From Allolobophora icterica (lineage: Eukaryota; Annelida; Clitellata; Crassiclitellata; Lumbricidae): a stretch of DNA of 64,000 nucleotides. The notes under the pieces are model-generated. The model ran no database searches. It was not told the DNA's origin and worked only from the letters and a program-made list of their open reading frames with translations. Location of the stretch: assembly GCA_963556255.1 (NCBI GenBank), contig OY744605.1, positions 66,137,202 through 66,201,201 of the forward strand, read 5' to 3'. A program made the translations under genes and the position numbers. This document shows positions 22,501 to 35,634 of this stretch, piece after piece; the stretch's first letter is position 1; each line of letters starts with the position of its first letter.

Positions 22501-22890
22501 CCTCTGTGCTTCGCCTGCTTCGCTCCGCCCTGCTTCGCCTGTGCTTCGCTTGCTTCGTCTGTGCTTCGCTCTGCTTCGCCTGTGTTTCGCTCCGAAAACG
22601 CTTCGCTTGGCTATAAAAGACTACGTCTACGTCACTACGACAGTGACAAGAGCAGTGCGTCTGATTTGAAAATAGTAGGCGGGTTGAAAATCGATCGCGC
22701 TGGATCGAGAAGGCGAGCGATACGCGGTCGACCTCTGGAGCTTTTGTGTACAGGGTATTTTGTGTATCGTATTCGTATTTTTTTGTATAGCTACATATAG
22801 TAGGCTACTCATCTAGTAGGCCTATCTCAATGCATTTCTGTTATCTGAGTAGGCCTCTTTAAGCGCTATAAAAATTCTGTATATTATATA

Positions 22891-23606
22891 CTAGCTGGTT
22901 TACCCGGCGTTGCCCGGGGTTATAAGTTTCATTCCCTGTAGCGAATAAGCAACAAATTTAGGTATAAGTTTAAATCCATGTAGCGAATAAGGAAGAAATT
23001 TAGGCGACCTGTGGGGGAGACTGCTTCGCAGTCTTCCGACCTCTGCCGTGGACTGACTGCTTCGCAGTCGCCCTCTGGCGACGACTGCTTCGCAGTCTCC
23101 CGTGGACTGACTGCTTCGCAGTCGAAGAGGGTGAACCCGGCGTTGGCGGATTAAAGAAAACGCCAGAAATCTAGCCCTCACTGCCCTTAGTAAAGCAGAG
23201 TCTTTGAACATACAATTTTGCTGTAAAACGGTGAATATAGTTCGAATCGATCGTAATCAAATTTTGTGCGAAAGTAAACAACGTCGTTATGCGCATTATT
23301 AATGACGTTGGGAATACCCGCGCCATAAATAGAACCGCTTGGCAGTGGACGAGGCGAGCTGGGGCGTTATGCGCATTATTAATGACGTTGGGGAATACCC
23401 GCGCCATAAATAGAACCGATTTGCAGTGGAAGAGGCGACCTGGGGCGTGAAGGACGGTCGGTTGGGTAGAGTTTTTGGGGATTTTCACCATGTTAGCGGT
23501 GAAAGGGGGGTACGCGAACCCCTCCACTGGGTGTCCGATGCCGAGGCCGACACAGTAGTGAAGGTTTCGAGTGAAAAGGTGCAAAATTGTAGAAGTTAAG
23601 CCCGGT

Positions 23607-23637
<31 letters not shown>

Positions 23638-23660
23638 AATTCTCGCTTTATTTATATAGA
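22891..23660 (-). mobile_element. Non-autonomous Helitron, copy 2, reverse orientation
   Basis: Read on the minus strand it starts TCTATATAAATAAAGCGAGA (at 23660) and ends CCGGGTAAACCAGCTAG (at 22891) with the same GCAACG-loop hairpin. The base before the 5' end is A and the one after CTAG is T. It has the same four GACTGCGAAGCAGTC palindromes as copy 1. It differs by an internal tandem duplication of about 100 bases (GTTATGCGCATTATTAATGA occurs near 23286 and 23366). Confidence 0.87.
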
Positions 23661-24072
23661 TAAAGTTTAGAATATCATTTTCGTCTCTTGGGTACCACAA
23701 GAGCCTTATTCACGCGGACGGACAATTCAGCTGGTGCATCCGGGGCGGGCATCCTGGTAAGCTGTTTGCCCCGGCTGACCTTTACAATAATAATAATAGT
23801 GTGATGTTTAGTAGTATTCGAAGTCATATGTGTTATAACATATCAATAACAGATCAATAACATCATTGCTTCTGTTCAGACAACATAACAGCATTAATTA
23901 TTTCTGTTCAGACAACATGGACAGTTGTGATATAAATGATATAAAGTTTTGCATTTGGTATTTAAATTATTGAAAGGTTGTTTGATAAAACCAGAGAATA
24001 AGGAAATATATGGCAGCTGATTTACATATAAAGGTCTAGTTGAGTCGGTGGCTGTAGGTTCGGCCAATATAT

Positions 24073-24505
24073 TGTTACATGCTGCCCTCTTATCTCATAT
24101 GTACTCTCGGTTACCCTCTTTACGCTTGACCAGTTCCTTAGAGGGAATGGCCTAATCTATATAAAGAGACGTCGAGAGATAATTAAGAGTTGTACAGGAG
24201 AGCCTAAGGCAAACTCCTTAGTTTCAAGCTCGTTGTCTCGTTGCCCTCTGAGGCCGACAGCGCTGCTATTATCGTGTAAGTTTGAGGCTCATGTTAGGAG
24301 TGCTCTTCTTCAAACGAAGAAGAGATATTGTGAGTGTCACTTCTTCTATGCTGACGAAGAAGTTGCACGTGTTGTCTACCGTTCTTCTTTCGTGAACTGA
24401 CGAAAGGTATACTTCGCTTATAACGTATGTTATTTTGTGAATAAAACCATTTTTAATCACACCACTACACTGAGCTATTTCATTCAAATATAATGGGACC
24501 TTACA
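24073..24505 (+). mobile_element. Solo LTR (433 bp)
   Basis: It starts TGTTACATGC and ends GGGACCTTACA, so it has TG...CA borders, with ATAT on both sides (24069-24072, 24506-24509). A TATA box (TATATAAAG, from 24158) and a polyadenylation signal (AATAAA, 24440-24445) in the right order give an LTR layout on the plus strand. No internal retrotransposon sequence is left, as after LTR-LTR recombination. It splits the right satellite arm. The flanking duplication is low-complexity, so the exact length of the target repeat is uncertain. Confidence 0.7.
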
Positions 24506-25470
24506 ATATACATATAGGCCTACCTGCATCTGTGGCTGGCTGTAGGTCTGGCGCTTATATAGGCCTATACTGAATCTGTGGCTGGCTATGTTGGCGTATA
24601 GAAAGGTCTAGTTGAATCTGTGGCTGTAGGTCTATCGCTTATATGGGCCTATACTGAATCTGTGGCTGGCTATGTTGGCGCATCAAAAGGTCTAGTTGAA
24701 TCTGTGGCTGTAGGTCTGGCGCTTATATAGGCCTATACTGAATCTGTGGCTGGCTATGTTGGCGCATCAAAAGGTCTAGTTGAATCTGTGGCTGTAGGTC
24801 TGTCGCTTATATAGGCCTATACTGAATCTGTGGCTGGCTATGTTGGCGTATAGAAAGGTCTAGTTGAATCTGTGGCTGTAGGTCTATCGCTGATTTATAC
24901 TATACTGAATCTGTGGCTGGCTATGTTGGCGCATCAAAAGGTCTAGTTGAATCTGTGGCTGTAGGTCTGTCGCTTATATAGGCCTATACTGAATCTGTGG
25001 CTGGCTATGTCGGCGTATATAAAGGTCTAGTTGAATCTGTGGCTGTAGGTCTGTCGCTTATACATAGTATGCTGAATCTGTGGCTGGCTATGTTGGTGCA
25101 TAAAAAGGTCTAGTTGAATATGTGGCCGTCGTTAGGGCGCCTATGTAGGCCGATACTGAATCTGTGTCTGTGGTTCCGGCGAATCTGTGGCTGGCTGTGT
25201 TGGCGTGTAGAAAGGTCAAGTTGAATCTGTGGCCGTCGTTAGGGCGCTTATATAGGCCTATCTGTGGCTGGCTATATCGGCGTCTATAAAGGTCTAGTTG
25301 AATCTGTGGCTGTAAGCCTGGCCATATGGGCGCATGTTCAGGCCTATTTGAATGTGTGCCTGTCATTGAGGCGTATTCGTGTCTTTGAATATGTGGATGT
25401 AGTTACGGCGCATATATAGGCCTATTAGAGGCCTATATGTAGGCTTATAGGCGTATGTAGGCCCATTTGC
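24506..25470 (-). repeat. 84-bp dimeric satellite, right arm (reverse)
   Basis: The same unit as in the left arm appears in reverse complement: GGCCTATACTGAATCTGTGG, then CTGGCTATGTTGGCG, then AAAGGTCTAGTTGAATC. It also appears just left of the LTR (about 24028-24072). About eleven units are present, fewer than in the left arm, so the arms have changed length independently. Confidence 0.92.
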
Positions 25471-25921
25471 ATTAACAAGTTACTGTATTCCTGTACGTCC
25501 ATTTACTATTATTGCTAGAACGGTTTAGTGATCTATAACATAGTCAACCGGCAGATGGTGACTCTGTAGCGGACGGCGAATCTGTGGCTGAAAATCGCGA
25601 ATATGCGGCGCGAATCTCCGGCAGGGTTCCTGCGCGTTACGAAGAGGGTAATCGAGTAGTTAATTTTGGAAGCTAAAACGATAAATTACCCTTTCTTTAA
25701 AAATTAAGACGATGACCATCCAAACACAGTGATAGACACAAGTATTTAATTACCAACCCTAAAAACTGATGTTTTAGATTAAATAATCAGTACGCAAAAT
25801 CAATCACAACAAAAACCACGTGTTTCACCAACTACTAATCACATCTGCAGTCTGGCACTCAAGCCCAAAAATAGCCCAACACCAATGTGTGTATTTTGTA
25901 TATCCTGTAGTTTGAAAATAG

Positions 25922-26321
25922 TACTTCCCACGCTAAGCGTTAATAATTGTCTGCATTGTTCGGAAAGCACCTACAAGCATGAAATTTTTTGTATAGATAG
26001 TCGATTTTATGTTTTAAAACACCTGATATATCTTGGAAAGTAATTCAAATATTACATAAAGATTTTGGGCTTTGCCATCCAATACATCCTGCAACATGTG
26101 GTTAAAATTTCAGCCAATTCGGAGATGGTTGAGTGGGAACCTTCCTGAGAATTGGTTGAGTTGAGCTGGAATGACCCCCATGCTAGATTTTCAGAAAAAA
26201 AATTTCATTTCTCAGAGTGTGGCTATATCAGGCGTTAATCTACATAAATTCCTGATTCCAAATATGAAATTTTTTGCTTGTAGGTCCAACATGAACAATG
26301 TTACGCTAAGCAAAGGAAGTA
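25922..26321. mobile_element. About 400-bp MITE related to the palindromic element
   Basis: The left end TACTTCCCACGCTAAGCGT and the reverse complement of the right end TACTTCCTTTGCTTAGCGT match at most positions, and both are followed by CTACAAGC and a run ending AAATTTTTT or its like. The GCTTAGCGTAACATTG end is shared with the palindromic element at 6115. No target duplication is clear, so the outer borders are approximate. Confidence 0.6.
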
Positions 26322-29300
26322 TAGGGCAGACTATTCAAACTGCCTCCTGAAGTATCACGGGTATAAACTGTTAGCGATTTCCTTTTCTTAATCTCGGCAC
26401 ATTAGGGTGGGTGGCCAGTGAACATCCTTAATCGCTCCGCTTGATCGTCTATCGACACAGGGTTTCTCATAAACACTGGAGACCGATACACTGGTGAAAG
26501 CATCGATTCGTTTCTTTGTAAAAAAGTTAGACTCATCAGATGAGTTTTAAGTAAGCAAATTACCATGTTATGCGTTCAAATACACTTAATTGTACTTATA
26601 TTAAAATCCCTCAGCACCAGTACAAACTTGTATCTCTTATACCCAATGCCTTCAAACCCGTCTTTCACTTTCCAACCGCCAAGATGTACATGTACTTTTT
26701 TCTACATCCGTTATATATCTCAGCCTCTAGGCGCCTCCTCTCAAATATCGTTAACACCTGACTGCGCCTGCCCTTGTCACGATCTCCAGACAAATCTTGG
26801 TCAGTTCGCTCATCCCTCTCTGTGTGTCAATCTCATCACCTTCCTGCTTGCCCTCTCTTCTGCAGCATGTTATTCAAGACTGAAAGCCAAGCTTTTCAAG
26901 CTACATATCTTACTCTGGTTCCACTCCTGTACCGTCGCATGACCACGATCATTAGCGTCGCCATGGGGAGGGGCAGCTAGGCATCTGCAGAATTACACCA
27001 GAAATGCCAGCAGCAGATTCAACACTCTGCCATCCCATGCCGTTTTTAGAGTGATTAAAAATTGGACCTGTGTATAGCAATTACTAACCAAAATATTACT
27101 TTTTAAAGAGTGAATAAAACTTTTAAAATTAGAATTTCAGTTGACTGAATGTAAGAAAATGTATTTGTTCAGCAAGTACTTGTTAATGGCGTTATATTAT
27201 TTAAAGGCATAAGAAAAAGAACAATGCACATATTACTTAGGTTGAAAACATTCATGTACTAGTGATACTGGAAAATTCAGAACTTGTTGAACTTCTAGCA
27301 CAAAAATATGTCATAAATTGAAAAATCTCCAGCTTCAGGGGGACCACAGTCTACATTTTCAGACAGTGACAGAGAACAGTCTCATCGCAAGATTGAAATT
27401 GTACGAATAGGGAATATGGATGGTCATCCTGAGACAACATACATATACGTTGATTAAAAACATGTTGTCTTTTGTTTAGGGTCGTCTCTGCCCGATCATG
27501 TCTCCACTAGTATCGCATGGCAAAATTGCAGGTATGTTCACTTAGGAAGATGATGTTTGAGGCCCTGTTAAACCGAAACTATATGTACCAATCTTGCGAA
27601 TGCCTGTATTGGTATGCATTTCGGCAAGCCCTCCCTCTTAATACCTTAATATCACACATACAGGACCTTTGACTCAAACTGTACCAGAAATGCTAAACCA
27701 TATAGGATTTCCAATATGTTCCATTCCATGCATACGACCGTTGGCACCTTGCCGTACCTTTGGCAAATGCATCACTGTATTAAAGAATGTACTTCCTGGT
27801 GTGCTACAAATTTTATTATATTCACACCATTTCAGCTGATCACGTCAGACCATAATGTTATTCATATTCATATATTTCAAGTGACCCTCAAAATCATTCT
27901 TCATGAATAACACAAATGTACATCAAATTAATGACAACTAAAACCCACTAAACGTAACTGCAATGTTATCCTCACCAAACAAACATCACAAACGTAGTTC
28001 TAAATTTTCCGGTGCATACAAGTCTCAGCGATGATTGAAACAAAAAACCTCGGGCGTTTGGACAAATCGCACATTGCAAAGGCAGGCACGGTGCTCCACA
28101 GGAGCTGGAAGAGATCAGCAAATGACCAAACCCTGGAAATGAGCCCAAGACTGGAACAATTGGAAAAAAGAAAAGGAAAACCAGAGACTACATGTATGTC
28201 ACAGATGATGAAGCAAATGTTACTGTCCTCCATGCTGCTCATTTTAAAAGTAATGCCAAATTGCTTCGATTGTTACAGAGAACAAATTGACAACAGCAAC
28301 ATAGCAATTTGGTTCTCTTTGAACATCCATACAATAAAACAGTCAGGAATTCTACAGTTTCTGTAATAATCCTTTCTTAGACGGTAGCACAATTAACTGT
28401 CTTGCAAAGTTGCTGAATGTTGACAATTGTCCATTATCACTGGTAATTTCAGTAATGTCTTTAACAGTGATGGCTTCAACCAACGTCTCTGCTGATTCTA
28501 TCGTTCGTCAAAGCATTACCTACATGGAGAAAACCATCAAACCATTTAAGTATGAAAAAAGTAATTGCTTGCTTATTAGTCCTGGCCTCTCAGCTTCAGT
28601 GCCAATTGTCAAAACAGCAACACAAACTCAAACCTTAATGGTTGCACAGCTCAACAACAGACTGCCAGTTATGATATCATGCACCATGAATAGTACCTTC
28701 AATTAAAACATCTGTAAACCTGCAGAAATTTGCTAAGTAAATCTCTGGCTAACTACCAACTTTACTTGTTCCCTCACCAAAAGTAAAGCCAACATCAAAC
28801 AATATCATCATCAACTTATTACTTCATACTATTATTAATGACACAATGACACAACACCTCTAACAGGAAACTACTCAGCTGATACTGACCCGATAACCCA
28901 AGACCACATTCAAACAGAACGGTCTTTTGGTCTACAATCACTGGTGAAATAAAGCAAGGAAAGGACAAGAAGCTTACTTCACAAGTTGCATGTCAGTATG
29001 CAAACTATTACAATAAGCACTTTACCTTAACCAGTCTGTGATAAGAAAAAGTATTACACTAACATCATCTTATTATTGCATTGTCATCTACAAGCCAAGC
29101 AAGTGAAGCTGTTGAGGCAGTTTAGTGGAGGATAATCAATCTGATACTCAACTTTTCTAGCACATTAAATTTATATAATCGACTCCAAATTCAAGCCGAT
29201 TTTAGACCAACGGCAACCTATCAGAACATGCTATAGCTTTTCCTATGGATTATGACCGACTATCATTTCAATGAAAGCAATGGCTTGTGAGCCAACCTCA

Positions 29301-29813
29301 GCCAAGTACATACCTTAGGTGAACAAAATCATACATTATATCCGATATAATCTATAAGAATATTTTTGTCATTTGTTTACAACCACTGGGAAAGTTTATT
29401 ATACTAGACATTGATGAAATGAAAAGCGTCTATAGCACAATAAGTCAACACATCCCTGTATTATTTTTGTATAATAATGTTTCCAAAAAAGTTGTGTAAG
29501 CATGCTCCTGCCTCGGCATCACAGAGCCAAAACTTGTGTAAGCATAGGCGTCTTGGCTCTTAGGCCCCTAAATTAAAACGATCATCAACTTGTGCCTTGG
29601 ACATTATGCAAACAGTGCTATACAAGTTTTTAACAAGCTGCTTTGCTTTCCCAAGTTGCTTTTAGTACCCTCTCATCGTTAAAGTGTTAAATTAGATGAG
29701 CCCTATCCACTTTAACTTTTTTCCCTTTCTTTGTGAATAAAAGCAGTCTTCAACAAGCACACATCAGAGAGCCTTCTCCCCATATATATATATAGCCACA
29801 GATGTACTTACTA
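26322..29813. other. Downstream flank of the SAP/RRM gene, no gene recognised
   Basis: Several open frames of 60-125 codons occur on both strands, but none has a recognisable domain or a consistent splice pattern. The right part (down to perhaps 29390, where an AATAAA lies on the minus strand) probably holds the 3' untranslated region of the gene ending at 29814. No tandem repeat or transposon end stands out. Confidence 0.4.
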
Positions 29814-32800
29814 TTAGTAATTGTAGCCTCCTCGATGCGATCCTCCAAACGAACCTTAAAACATAACAAACTTTATAGTCAACACGTCAAACATTTCATC
29901 AAACAACACACTAGAGTTAAGAGCATTACATTCTCACTCAACGTGTCTGAAACAATAAGTCTGGTTTCGTTTTCATCAACGAGAATTGTAACCACAAAAA
30001 GGAAAGTAATAAAAAGTTTTGCTTTTGTAAGAACCATTGAAGAAACTATAGGAATATTAAGATACATGCACAATGCACATCACAGGAATTTGAACTTGGT
30101 TAAATATGGCCAACATGAACTAAAATTCATAAATTCATTCATGCCCCAATTTGATCAGATTTATTCTACTTAAGTTGCATCACCCGTGCAAGCCTTCTCC
30201 CCATTAAATACAGACAGCACAAGACTTCAAATGACACTATCACCTACCATAACCACCACCACCACCACCACCACTTCTTCCACCATCGTAGCCAGAGTAA
30301 TCATCTAAACAACACAAAAAGTGAAGAAATTAACACCTGCAGCATACAGAAGTGTCTATAATAATCATGACTATATTCTTATATAATACCATCTGGAATC
30401 CCAAGTTTAAATCAACTATAAGACCCTCTTACAGCACTTTGCAATAATGCTAGGGATTGACCGGAAACCGTTTCGGATACTCGGTTCGGCCGGAAATCCC
30501 GTTTCCGGAAGTATTCGCCTCGGCAAATATTGTAGACGCAAATAGTTGAAAAAAATTTGTTTCTTTCAGAATTTATTTAATAAACTTATGTATATAAAAT
30601 TATTAATGTTCAGCCTTAAAACAATTAAACATCCATTGAATTCAATTCCATTTTCTTGATTATTTAATATTTATTTCTACAATTCAAAATGTATCAGTCA
30701 GTTATTACATGTACACAAATTTATTTCGATAATTTTTTATTACATGACAATTTGAAAATGTGAAGCTTCGCATATGGAACAAATGGTACCGGTTCGTTTC
30801 CGGCTAATAGTTCATCCAAATACTCGGTTCTGGTTTCCGGTGGAAAATCTCTTTCCGGTCAATCCCTAAATAATGCCCAACTGAAATGGCTCCCAAAGCT
30901 AGTGTCATCAGGAGAGGGAGGTCGTGGTGTACTACTTATCTCCCATTCTAGTTCAAGTGTTTTTATTTTCTTCTGTATTTCAGTTATCATTGTCTACCTT
31001 GTGATAAATAAAATACATGTACAAATAACATCTAAAATACATGAACAAATAACATCTATGAGAATTCAAACATGAATCTGTTTAAAATACTTTTTAATTT
31101 GCAGGACCTGACAAAACTATAATTATAACTTAATTATTCTTGTTAGCAGTCCTTACCGAGACGCCGCTTTCTATCTCCTCCATACTCCATGTCACCAGGC
31201 CTCTTACCACCATACCGGCTAGAACCACCACTTGCATAATCTCCTGAAAAGCACAAAAATATTTCAACAAATAACTACACTAAGCCAACTTTCTGAGACA
31301 TATATTTTTTAGAATGAATCTGGTTACAGCAAACGCTCATTACAAACATTTTAATGAGATCATTGGACTGTCTGTGTGCATACAATTAGTCACATTTTAC
31401 ACACATTAATTGACTATATTACATAAATTTAAACTGACATTGGAAACATGAATTTTTTTATCATATACAGCATACCAGAATTTGGTGACAAAAATGGGCA
31501 GCTTCTAAGTAACCACATCTATTTTACATATTACAATCCCTCAAGATAGAAAGCAAACTAGTAGCTATTTGATCTTCACATGCATGGATCTGACAAAAAA
31601 ATATTCTTAATAAAGTCTTACTTCCATAACTCGGTCCACCACCGTATCCTCCACCGCCTCGTCCACCTCCACGGGGACCATCGTAATAACCCCCTCCTCT
31701 TCCACCACTGCAAATAAAAGATAAGTTTTCATCATTATCTAAGACGCCACAATACGCAATGTAAAAAGCATCAGATCCAACCGGTCAGTAAATGCATCTG
31801 CTGAGGTGTCCTTTACTAAGAATCCTTCAAAATCCTAGAAATTGTTTAAAAATGATTAGTGATAGTGACAACATTAAGAAACAGCTAGAAGAAATAATTC
31901 TGCATTCACTTCTGCACTGCTATATTGGCAAAATCTTCAGCAAATGATACAATAACGCTACTGTCAAATGTGTTTTATGCAGCAAATATCAGTGCATACA
32001 ATTTTAAATTCAGACAACTATTTCCCATAACAATTATTTCTTAATAAAGAGTAGTTTTTTTACTGCTTTTGCACTTACGACAAAGCTCCAACAAGTTCCT
32101 GGAGTTGGTTCATGAGATGATCAGCACGTGGAGCCACGCTAGGAGGTCCACCTCGGAAACTGCTGCTTCCACGACTGCTATAGCGATAGTTGCTGCGGCT
32201 GCAAGATACAAAATTAAGAATAGAAACAAATGCAATGAATGTATGACATTGCTAACCTGAAAGATTTTGAAAAAATGGTGAATAAATTTATTAATTTCAA
32301 ACAAGATAGAAGAGTTGGTACTTCTTTCCTTTAGTTATACAAATTACTCACAATAATGGAAAGCCTTTCAGGTTCACATGCAAGACTTGAAGTTGGGATA
32401 AGCAGAGTTTACGTGCCAAAGATCAGTCTGCATGTCAGCCAAGCCAGACCTGAGGGACTAACAGCTGCTACACTATCATCTAAACATGCCACTGCTTTGC
32501 AAGTTCTTCAGCAGGATAACTGAAAGGGAAAATACTCGATTTCATGTAGCAGTCACAGGCAAGTAGCTACCGAACAGATTGATGAAATCCTTTCATCAAT
32601 TGGCAACTAGATCAAAACAGACTAACCTTCTGCTTGGAGAGTAGCGTCGTCTTGGTGGTGGGCTTCTTCTTCTCTCTTTTCGGCTGGATGAAGGAGTTCG
32701 TTCTCGGTCCTTCTCCTTTGGCTTCTCGGCCGCATCCTCTTTGTCCGAGTCTCCCTCTGGCACGTCAAACAGCTCACCCTCTGGGACGGGCAAGCCCAGC

Positions 32801-35603
32801 TCTAGTCTCTTTTTGTTGTCTTTGCTAATTCGCTTCTTCAGTCTCAAGAGTTTCTATAACATAGATAATTCCGGATATGACATTTTCCCTGTTTCAAATA
32901 CTAGGGCATAACTGGAAATCGCCTCGGACATTTGCCTCGGTCGAATATCCCGTTTTTCGGTACTATTTGCCTGGGCAAATACTGTAAACGCAAATAGTTG
33001 CTTGTCTGCCTCACATGCCGGAATTTGTAGGCTCATAATATTAGCTTTGAGCTTCATCTAGCATTTCATTTTGAAGAAAAGTACAAAAAACACCAACACC
33101 TGAAGTCCACAAAAGATGTCAAGTCCATTTCATTGATTATTTATTTCTAAAATTCAAAATGTATTAGTCAGTTATTACAAGTACAAAAATTTGTTCGATA
33201 ATTTTTTTATTACATGAAAATGTGAAGCTTCGCATATGGAACAAATGGTACTCGGTTCGTACCCGGATCCGGCAAATAGTACATCGAAATACTCGGATTT
33301 GGTACTCGGTGGAAAATGTCTACCCGGTTATGCCCTATCAAATACAGAAACTATCATAAGCCAAAAAAATTCATTTATTACACAAACATTTCTATATATT
33401 ACCCTGAAGTTTAAAAACAAAAATAGTCCAACAGGTCAAAAGCATGTCTTTATGGGTAATAGCATACTGTGACCTGTACTTATGCACAACCGCAAAAGCA
33501 TTGCAAACAGTCGCTGGCTCAATGGACATTGGACAATTGCTGCACTTATTCCAACTAGTACATTGCAGCTCCTGAAACCTGGCACGTTTCGTTCAACAAC
33601 TACTTACTGTGTCTAGTTCTTGTAATTCTCTGACACTCTTGTTGTGTGGCTTTGCCTTCACACCTTCTAGCGTCTTGATCTGTTCCAGCCAATACTTGCG
33701 CAAGCTATCGCGCAACAGACCTACAAACAAAATAAAAGTGACAATGTGCATAACTTAAAAACAAAACAATTTCATATTTCCCACATCACATCCAAAAGCA
33801 ATCACACTGACCAAAGCTAAAGAAATGGTAATCAACTTACATAATAACCGTTGTACGTCTGTCCCGTAAACAAACACTATTGTGACGTCACTATACTGCC
33901 GCCTTGGCGACGGTTGTCTTGACGACGGCTATAGGCCTATAATATGACGTTATTGTTATCACTGCAATAATAATTGTTTTTTATATACCGTGATTTTTCA
34001 CGGGTTTACAGCTAGTAAAGTATAAAAATCAACACAAAAGGGCAGTAAAATTGGATAGGTCATAACTCTGAAACAGACTCGTCTTGCATGAATCCACGGT
34101 TTCCTTGGACTCTGCTTAGCCAAATTACCCTTAGTCACATTCCTATAGATCAGTTAAACAGCAATTAGTGCAATGCGTATAAAAGTCCCTTAACATGCAC
34201 TCTAGTATGTCTTCATCCTTACACACACATACAGCTATGTCAAAACTGGCAGGTCCACAATCTTAGTAACATAATGTAGGTCTTGGATGTAGTGACAAGA
34301 TACGTATGTAAACGGTCAGTCTGCCAAGTCAGAGGGCATATTTAAAGTCCTTACCAAATGTCTCCTTTCTTTCTGTCATTGATTTGATGATGTACAACTT
34401 CTGGCCACCCAGTTCCATGTCCTTGTGCTGTGCAACTGCCTCCACAGTCTCTGCCTCCGAAGGATATTCCACATACGCATATCTGGAAATCAATGCAAAA
34501 TTGCTCCTTTCACATCAAGCTCATCTACGTTTATACTTCAGTTTCAAGAGCAGTGGCTTCATCTCGGAAATTAAACTGTACACTTCAGAACTAGTTACCT
34601 GATTATTTATCAATAAATAGCAATATTAATTTAAATGCCATGCTTACCAGTCCATACTTACACAGTGTAGACATCAATGTAACCTCAGGTATAAAATACA
34701 CCGACCTTATTATGCAACTGAAGAAGTCTCTTACAGAATCAAAATTAACTATTCAAAGAACTATAATCCCTATCGTGCGGCAGGTCTATAACTTTTAAAC
34801 TGTGCGGATTTATACAAATTAATGTTTGGCCTATGCAGCCTTACAACAAAACTTAAGGAGGCTTAAAGAATAAGCAAGAGGAGGAAAAGCTGAAAGAAAA
34901 TCAGCTGCAGTTTAGCGGGCCTTATCTCGGGTTTATTCCAGCTCTACGGTAATCCAGCTCTTGTAGTCAGATGCTGTTCATGCTAATCTTTCAACAAACT
35001 CCAACTAAACGTGTGCAATCATTTAACGCTCCAAAAGCTTATCTGGCTCGGTGGCTGTGCTCAACAACATTGCCGTAATTCTGTCTGGCATTCGCAGAAT
35101 CAGAAACTCAGGTTGTATCACTCTTGGCGAGCCAAACGTCCAACCGTTCGTTCTGTTCTGTTTCCGCGCGTCGCACAAGTAGTTTTCCCACGGCTTGTGG
35201 GTGTCATTTACCCGTTCATCTCTGATGTTTCCTCCTCCTCCTTCTTGGCTGGAATTATTACTCTCAAAGCATCCTGGAACTGCACCAATAGTGTCTCTTC
35301 TGTTGCATCACTCGGTAAATTGGATACAAACATCAGGCGGTGCAAAAGTGGATCTGAAAAAGATGATCACCATCGATATTAAGCTCTACACAAATGACAC
35401 GCGGCAAATTCCAGTGACTCCAGAACATTCCATCTTTCCGCATCTCTTGCTGGAAAAGCCCTTTCCTGCCCGTGTCACTCTATCCACTCTGTGTTCTGTC
35501 AGAAACAGTCTAAGGCAGAGAACTAAGGTCAAAGAGAAATAAGATTCTGTCACATCATACAACTAATTTTAATGGTGCAGTGTCGTGTACAGAGACACCT
35601 ATC

Positions 35604-35634
<31 letters not shown>

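Noticed and set aside
22158..22800. Overlapping 150-190-codon Ser/Pro/Leu frames
   Set aside because: All three frames are open through the 49-bp minisatellite, so the openness is due to the repeat.
26565..26942. 125-codon plus-strand frame
   Set aside because: No recognisable motif, no splice context and a second overlapping frame of similar length; chance cannot be excluded.
28031..28706. Plus-strand frames of 98-111 codons
   Set aside because: No family likeness and no continuation through splice sites; they lie in the downstream flank of the SAP/RRM gene.
29802..30173. 123-codon plus-strand frame
   Set aside because: It lies antisense across the last exon of the SAP/RRM gene and shows no domain.
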